IMG/VR virus record: IMGVR_UViG_3300020463_002171
Location: 1 to 21,241 of that record
Origin: a virus
Reading direction: 5' to 3' (one strand)
DNA: 21,241 nt
In this document: in pieces, positions 20,084 through 21,241 of the stretch
Layout: each line of letters starts with the position of its first letter
How positions within the stretch are numbered: position 1 is the stretch's first letter
Translations under genes and position numbers: made by a program
Notes under the pieces: generated by a model
Told to the model about the DNA's origin: nothing
Database searches by the model: none
What the model saw: only the letters and a program-made list of their open reading frames with translations

Positions 20084-21129
20084 GAATAGAACACGATATC
20101 AAATTGGATTATCAGGACGTTCTTTTTAAACCAAAACGTTCTACACTGACATCTAGAAAAGATGTTGATCTAAAACGTACATTCAAATTTTATAATAGTA
20201 AAAAAGAATGGACTGGTATTCCTATAATGGCATCTAATATGGATGGCGTAGGTACTTTTGCCATGGCAAAAGTATTACAAGAAAGAAAGATGATTACTGT
20301 TTTAAGGAAACATTATACACTAGAAGATTGGAAAAATGCTATCGGTAATGGTGTAAAAATGAAATATCTAGCAGTTTGTACAGGAACTGGCGTCATATGG
20401 GATCCTGACGCTAAAGACTATGCTACAATGAAAGCAGTTCTTGAAATGTATCCTGATATACCTTTTATCTGTGTAGATGTAGCAAATGGCTATTTTGAAA
20501 ACTACGGAGAATTTATAGAACGCCTTAGAGAAACTTACCCAGAGAAAATTATTATTGCTGGAAATGTGATCACAGGTGAAATGACTGAAGAACTTATTTT
20601 ACGTGGAGCGGATATTGTTAAATGCGGAATAGGTCCAGGGTCAGTCTGTACAACACGACTAATGACAGGAGTAGGTGTACCACAACTTTCCGGGATCATT
20701 GAATGTACAGATGCCGCGAACGGTGTTGGTGGACATGTGATTGCTGATGGTGGTTGTATACATCCAGGAGATGTGGCCAAAGCATTTGGAGCAGGAGCTC
20801 ACTTTGTAATGTTAGGCGGTATGTTAGCAGGTCATGATGAATCAGAAGGTGAAATAGTAGACGGCAAAGTTCAGTTCTATGGAATGAGTTCAAATGCGGC
20901 TATGTCAAAGCACGGAAGCAGAAAAGATGGTTATAGAGGTGCTGAAGGTAAAGTGGTACAAATACCGCATAGAGGTCCTGTTGAAGGCACACTTACAGAA
21001 ATACTTGGAGGTGTAAGAAGTGCGGCTACGTATATTGGTGCGAAACGTATTAAGGACATGCCAAAATGTACAACATTTGTCCGTGTCAATAATGTAGTAA
21101 ATCAGGTGTTTAAACCGTTTGAAGCATAA
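20080..21129 (+). CDS. guaC: GMP reductase
   Basis: A 349-residue enzyme that converts GMP and NADPH to IMP, ammonia and NADP+. It begins MRIEHDIKLDYQDVLFKPKR, as in E. coli GuaC (347 residues). The catalytic Cys190 is in GIGPGSVCTTRLMTGVGVPQ, followed by the phosphate-binding HVIADGGCIHPGDVAKAFGA and FVMLGGMLAGHDES. There are no CBS domains and no IMP-dehydrogenase flap, so it is GuaC rather than GuaB. The start overlaps the oxygenase stop (ATGA). It would shift host guanine nucleotides towards IMP and AMP, sensible for an AT-rich phage that needs more A than G. A promoter follows its end. Confidence 0.95.
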   Translation: MRIEHDIKLDYQDVLFKPKRSTLTSRKDVDLKRTFKFYNSKKEWTGIPIMASNMDGVGTFAMAKVLQERKMITVLRKHYTLEDWKNAIGNGVKMKYLAVCTGTGVIWDPDAKDYATMKAVLEMYPDIPFICVDVANGYFENYGEFIERLRETYPEKIIIAGNVITGEMTEELILRGADIVKCGIGPGSVCTTRLMTGVGVPQLSGIIECTDAANGVGGHVIADGGCIHPGDVAKAFGAGAHFVMLGGMLAGHDESEGEIVDGKVQFYGMSSNAAMSKHGSRKDGYRGAEGKVVQIPHRGPVEGTLTEILGGVRSAATYIGAKRIKDMPKCTTFVRVNNVVNQVFKPFEA

Positions 21130-21146
21130 ATTGGTAAAAAAATCTA

Positions 21147-21175
21147 TTGACTTTTAACCTTTTTATGCTTATATT
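21147..21175 (+). promoter_or_regulatory. Sigma70-like promoter reading out of the window
   Basis: TTGACT at 21147-21152 and TATATT at 21170-21175, 17 bp apart. The gene it serves lies beyond the right edge. ATAAATA at 21188-21194 follows at once, so early-type and late-type elements are again side by side, as before the tmRNA. Confidence 0.65.
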
Positions 21176-21187
21176 AGTATTAGTATG

Positions 21188-21241
21188 ATAAATACTATTG
21201 TTGAAGATATGCCAGGGTTGGGTATTTTCAATAGGGCATGT
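21188..21241 (+). promoter_or_regulatory. Late promoter box (ATAAATA) and leader at window edge
   Basis: ATAAATA at 21188-21194 followed by CTATTGTTGAAG. The last 30 bases contain ATGCC...GGCAT, a 5-bp inverted repeat with a large loop. No open frame with a ribosome-binding site can be judged before the window ends. Confidence 0.4.

Noticed and set aside
1-21241. CRISPR array, tRNA genes or insertion sequences
   Set aside because: I saw no regularly spaced repeats, no tRNA cloverleaf outside the tmRNA, and no transposase or terminal inverted repeats. A tRNAscan-SE run would settle the tRNA point.
21200-21241. Second structured RNA at the right edge
   Set aside because: There is only a 5-bp ATGCC/GGCAT pairing with a large loop, and the window ends before any structure can be judged.

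Overview
This window looks like part of the genome of an AT-rich, T4-like marine phage (myovirus), most plausibly one infecting an alphaproteobacterium of the SAR11/Pelagibacter type. The evidence for a phage is tightly packed small genes with 1-11 nt start/stop overlaps, a pectate-lyase-fold tail fibre or tailspike, an adjacent GIY-YIG nuclease, class Ia ribonucleotide reductase genes, two peptidoglycan hydrolases in tandem, a phage-type bS21, and ATAAATA late-promoter boxes like those of T4. The evidence for an alphaproteobacterial host is a circularly permuted, two-piece tmRNA gene, a form typical of alphaproteobacteria (also found in some cyanobacteria and betaproteobacteria). No photosynthesis genes are present here.

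Layout. 1-3940: a 5'-truncated flavodoxin-fold NAD(P)H:quinone reductase-like gene, a PD-(D/E)XK (MGME1-like) exonuclease, a GIY-YIG nuclease, a tail fibre and an unknown gene. 3969-8044: nrdA, nrdB, a glutaredoxin and a small unknown protein, forming a dNTP-synthesis module. 8057-8895: a histone-H1-like (Hc1) protein, a cold-shock protein and a DUF3307 membrane protein. 8878-11076: a strong promoter, permuted tmRNA (ssrA), then hemC and hemE. 11068-11405: two small genes on the minus strand. 11469-13398: a run of very small genes, mostly membrane or secreted, with a thermonuclease. 13435-14338: two promoter-led small genes, one with a terminator hairpin in its leader. 14338-15623: a SleB-type cell-wall hydrolase and a Bax-like glucosaminidase. 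15634-16953: three overlapping lipoprotein genes. 16975-18849: a 624-residue membrane protein with a long coiled coil. 18858-21129: an unknown gene, ribosomal protein bS21, a 2-oxoglutarate/Fe(II) oxygenase and GMP reductase. A further promoter reads out of the right edge.

How the genes work together (inference). NrdA, NrdB, glutaredoxin and GuaC would supply and rebalance nucleotides for replication. tmRNA and bS21 act on the host ribosome. Hc1 and the cold-shock protein bind nucleic acids. HemC and HemE catalyse two nearby steps of tetrapyrrole synthesis. HemD, the step between them, is absent here and would have to come from the host. Seven sigma70-like promoters (TTGACA or TTGACT, 17-18 bp spacing) serve as likely host-polymerase promoters. 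ATAAATA boxes mark likely late promoters.

The most notable region is the permuted tmRNA with an unusually long (29-codon) tag frame, directly followed by the hemC-hemE pair.
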